Program-made: the position numbers and the translations under genes
The notes under the pieces: generated by a model
Database searches by the model: none
What the model was told of the DNA's origin: nothing
The model's input: only the letters and a program-made list of their open reading frames with translations
Assembly: GCA_007922225.1 (NCBI GenBank)
Contig: ML679989.1
Location: forward strand, 19,799,570-19,863,569
Direction of reading: 5' to 3'
DNA: 64,000 nucleotides
DNA from: Emydura subglobosa
Lineage: Eukaryota; Chordata; Testudines; Chelidae
Shown: positions 62,656 through 64,000 of the stretch, piece after piece
How the letters are laid out: each line of letters starts with the position of its first letter
Position numbering within the stretch: the stretch's first letter is position 1

Positions 62656-64000
62656 ATCTAACATGCTGTTTACAGAGTATATGATGTTCCTCAGCCATGA
62701 CCTCAGATTTAAAGAACATTTTTAACACGCTGGTTCAGCTGATTTCACTTTATTCCGACACAGACTGTGCATAAAAGGAGAGAATTTTCCAGACCAAGCT
62801 GTCTGCATGCAACCTGGCTGGGGCTAGTCAGTTGCAATAAAGGAGACAGAGAGCGGGTTCCTTTCTCATTTGAACCTGCGTCTCACCTCCTATTTCTGCC
62901 CATACCTCACAGTAGATAGCATAGCCCCGTTTTAAGACCAGGCAGCAGTAAATGTCTATAGTAGCTGAGTGAGAAAGGAAAGAACAGGACTTCTCCACAA
63001 TGCTGAATGGCCTAGGAACGACCTTACTTCCAGGCCCAAACATCCACAGCTGAATGCAAGAGCGAAAGGAAACTCCCATTTGCCTATGACCTTTACAGGC
63101 TTTGCAGCAGCTGTTTCGAGTTTTGCTCATTGCGCGATTGATTGGTACCCTCTGTTCCTTTCAGACCTGCCACAGAACGTTCTGCTTAGCATCTGTCTTC
63201 AGGAGCCAAACAGGCTCAAGAAAGCGCAGCTGCCTGGGGCAAACAGGAGGGGAGGGGTTGATGTCCCATTGTTAGAAAGGAAGCACCATTCTCAGCTCCC
63301 TCTCCCTGCCTTGCAGCTGAGACCCTCTTAGCCAGAGTTTTCTCATCATTTCTCTTCTCTTCTGTTTCTCTGGCTTCAGCAAACTGACTGGCAGCCAGCA
63401 GGGCAGGAGAAGCACTCACCTCTCCCTGTTGTCTCTGCAAGCCCAGGCCACTTGCTGTCGGAGGGGACGCCAAAAGGAAATAAAGAGCATTTTTCCTCCT
63501 GCCCTGGTGAGGCCCTGTCCGCTCTCGATTTTCCCCTGTGGTTTTACCCAGCCCAGCAAGTTTGGTGACTGCATGGCAGTCCCTGGGGCGATGAAGTTAT
63601 TCTTTTTCTAGACCTGCTCTCCGAGATGTCTCTTGCCACTCTAGATAGGGGGCTGTGGGAGCAGAGCAAGAGGGTGAGGGGTACTCAGGAGCAGGTCGGG
63701 GTGCATGGGAAGACAGTAGGAGGAAAGCACTAGCACTTTCCTGCCTTCCCTGTCTGGTTAGTCTCAGCTACTGCCAATCCCAGGGGGCTCCTGGGGTGCC
63801 AAGAGCAGGGGAGTGCTCCTTCCCCTCCTATCCTGTTTTGGCCCCAGAGAGACCCCTGATCATCTGGGCTGAGGTAGAGGGGCTTAGGGAAGAGAGGGGC
63901 TTGGCAGAGCATGAGGACATGGTGGGCAGCTCTGCGGTGCAGGGGTGGAAGTGCGGGTGCCTTCCTGATTTCACCTCCGCTGGACCCCCGGGAGTCCTGT
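62656..64000. other. unassigned non-coding DNA
   Basis: Nothing recognisable in the last 1.3 kb. Frames of 60-120 codons overlap on both strands without domains. Confidence 0.4.

Overview
This 64-kb window reads as repeat-rich, non-coding vertebrate nuclear DNA, most likely from a turtle (Testudines). The taxon is inferred from the repeats. CR1 LINEs in many states of decay dominate. With them are L2-like and RTE-like LINEs, a Penelope-like element (PLE) with a GIY-YIG remnant, tRNA-derived and MIR-type SINEs, and many short inverted-repeat DNA transposons whose termini resemble families I know as abundant in turtle genomes. No prokaryotic, organellar or free-viral organisation is visible. 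I found no host protein-coding exon, rRNA, functional tRNA or CRISPR array that I can defend. The window looks intergenic or deep-intronic.

Layout. 0-8 kb: mostly unassigned DNA, with a C19 tract, an L2-like fragment (5.86-6.06 kb) and a possible minus-strand LTR (6.34-6.93 kb). 8-13.6 kb: a MIR, two tRNA-like SINE heads, a CR1 5' fragment (5' UTR plus endonuclease region), three same-strand tRNA-derived SINEs, a CR1 reverse-transcriptase fragment and a short inverted-repeat element. 14-23.2 kb: an L2-like RT remnant, several inverted-repeat DNA elements, a candidate solo LTR (18.07-18.99 kb), an RTE-like RT remnant (19.42-20.27 kb), another MIR and a CR1. 24.8-28 kb: a CR1 fragment with an intact FADD motif and a repeat carrying ZNF143/THAP11-like sites. 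28.55-32 kb: the most complete element, a decayed LINE with endonuclease and RT on the minus strand, followed by a hAT-like element (31,969-32,372) with imperfect 8-bp target duplications.

33-64 kb: a 1.1-kb CR1 (33.04-34.15 kb) and a closely similar fragment at 47.8 kb; an AT-rich segment with an 18-bp perfect palindrome (36.0 kb); a second LTR-like block (45.1-46.0 kb); a SINE-linker-CR1 arrangement at 49.1-49.7 kb that mirrors one at 11.3-12.8 kb; a second ZNF143-type repeat (51.7 kb); a hAT-like element (52,341-52,742); a DNA element with a 23-bp perfect hairpin and a GC-rich interior (57.5-58.0 kb); and a PLE abutting a CR1 fragment (58.86-59.79 kb).

No genes act together here: every recognisable coding stretch is a broken retroelement fragment. 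What the window offers is the insertion history (nesting, truncation, a shared SINE-CR1 junction), repeat-borne transcription-factor motifs, and a few non-repeat segments that could be conserved regulatory DNA. All repeat-family assignments were made by eye without a library search.
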